Notes under the pieces: generated by a model
What the model was told of the DNA's origin: nothing
The model's input: only the letters and a program-made list of their open reading frames with translations
Databases searched by the model: none
Part shown: positions 4,578 through 5,128 of the stretch, piece by piece
Position numbering within the stretch: position 1 is the first letter of the stretch
Layout of the letters: each line of letters begins with the position of its first letter
Translations under genes and position numbers: made by a program
From: Candidatus Poribacteria bacterium
GTDB taxonomy: Bacteria > Poribacteria > WGA-4E > B28-G17
Direction: 5' to 3'
Assembly: GCA_003645735.1 (NCBI GenBank)
Contig: QNBQ01000175.1
Coordinates: forward strand, 1-5,128
DNA: 5,128 bases

Positions 4578-4679
4578 ATGAAGAGGAGTAGGCAAGCCTT
4601 CGACGAGGAGCTAGTCAAGAGGCTGGCCAGGAGGTTGAGCGAATGCATAGACGACCAAGGAAAGGTAAAGCCGTGCTGA
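4578..4679 (+). CDS. Small ORF, 33 aa
   Basis: Start-block copy 7 abuts the ATG at 4578, and TGA is at 4677-4679. The product, starting MKRSRQAFDEELVKRLARRL, is a basic amphipathic helix with two cysteines near its C-terminus. Codons end mostly in G or C, as in the neighbours, which supports real translation in this frame. Its TGA lies just inside the next gene (GTG at 4673). It could be a small protein in its own right, a leader peptide coupling translation into the next gene, or the first part of one protein that was split by a single-base frameshift near 4673. No classical slippery heptamer is visible there. Confidence 0.55.
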   Translation: MKRSRQAFDEELVKRLARRLSECIDDQGKVKPC

Positions 4680-5101
4680 GGGGCGGCAGGCTGAGCGAGG
4701 CCGACATACCGCTGGAGATGGACCTCCTCTGGGCGGTCGCCAACCTCATCCAGTGCGAGGAGCACCTCTGGAGCATAATCGGCGACATAAGGCGGGAGCT
4801 GGGGGACAAGAAGCTGGAGAGGAGGGCCTGCGCCCTCCTGGACGAGGTGAGGGACCTCCGGGCCCACCTCATGAAGAAGCTCGTCCCGGCGAGGAAATAC
4901 GAGTTATGGTGCGAGCTGAAGCACTCGATCTCCCAGCTCTACAGGATCGGGGAGGTGGCGTCGAAGTTCGTGAGCGAGGGCAAATGGGACGATGCCGTGG
5001 AGATGCTCGCGTGCCAGAAGAAGGCGCTGGAGATCTACGTGAAGTCGCTGTTGCTCTCCGCCGAGGTCGAGAAAAAAGCGGGGCGAGGTGGGAAAGCATG
5101 A
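4673..5101 (+). CDS. Hypothetical helical-bundle protein, 142 aa
   Basis: I choose GTG 4673, overlapping the small upstream ORF by 7 bases, and TGA at 5099-5101. An ATG at 4643 in the same frame has a fine GGAGGT site 7 bases upstream and would add 10 residues, but the codons between 4643 and 4673 end mostly in A or T, unlike all other host genes, so that stretch is probably read in the other frame. The protein is nearly all helix, probably a four- or five-helix bundle. Acid/His pairs recur on successive helices (E30-H31, E58 with H65, E81 with H84), which could bind metal but may be chance. The family is not recognised. The end encodes the next start block. Confidence 0.72.
   Translation: MLRGGRLSEADIPLEMDLLWAVANLIQCEEHLWSIIGDIRRELGDKKLERRACALLDEVRDLRAHLMKKLVPARKYELWCELKHSISQLYRIGEVASKFVSEGKWDDAVEMLACQKKALEIYVKSLLLSAEVEKKAGRGGKA
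5084..5093 (+). promoter_or_regulatory. Start-associated block, copy 8, without T-run
   Basis: CGAGGTGGGA lies 4 bases before the ATG at 5098. Instead of ATTTTTC it is preceded by a run of six As (5072-5077), then GCGGGG. The sequence encodes the C-terminus (KKAGRGGKA) of the upstream protein. Confidence 0.65.
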
Positions 5102-5128
5102 GGGTTTTAGGCGTTTTTGAAGACCCGG
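5098..5128 (+). CDS. Start of a gene truncated by the right window edge
   Basis: The ATG at 5098 overlaps the upstream TGA as ATGA and follows start-block copy 8. Only ten codons are visible, reading MRVLGVFEDP, a hydrophobic strand followed by a turn. Too little is present to suggest a function. The start is supported by the block and by the 4-base overlap, a junction used repeatedly in this window. Confidence 0.6.
   Translation, partial: MRVLGVFEDP

Overview
The window looks like accessory DNA of a thermophilic archaeon: a virus, plasmid or integrated element of the Thermoproteota or a related lineage. The support is GC-rich coding DNA that favours AGG for arginine, Shine-Dalgarno sites reading GAGGTG (complementary to the archaeal 16S 3' end), TATA-type promoter boxes, and a tight row of small, mostly unrecognisable genes all on the + strand. 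The lineage is an inference; no rRNA, tRNA or household gene is present.

From 1 to 2245 lie five genes: a 5'-truncated one, then proteins of 107, 100, 169 and 177 residues, mostly helical and not recognised. Position 2270 starts a DUF932-like phage/plasmid protein whose frame is broken at about 2946 by a roughly 714-bp insertion. The insertion has perfect 21-bp inverted repeats at its ends (2946-2966 and 3638-3658), is far poorer in GC, and carries one gene (2984-3652) for a helix-turn-helix, C4 zinc and PD-(D/E)XK-like nuclease. The C-terminus of the DUF932-like protein resumes in the same frame at 3662-3811. A 49-residue zinc-finger gene follows (GTG start, 3808-3957), then a 92-residue beta-rich protein, an 88-residue FUN14-like membrane protein, a 33-residue ORF, a 142-residue helical protein, and the first codons of another gene at the right edge.

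Most of the genes share a conserved start-associated block, ATTTTTC(C)GAGGTGGG, placed 0 to 5 bases before the ATG. There are seven full copies and one lacking the T-run. It joins a T-run to a Shine-Dalgarno site and marks these genes as one co-evolved unit. The inserted nuclease gene lacks it and seems to use a TATA box inside its own terminal repeat.

The most interesting system is the inserted element. Removing 714 bases restores the host frame exactly, and its ends can also be folded into an imperfect archaeal bulge-helix-bulge that would splice in frame. It could therefore be a mobile archaeal mRNA intron carrying a PD-(D/E)XK homing-type nuclease, or a small DNA element of unknown type.
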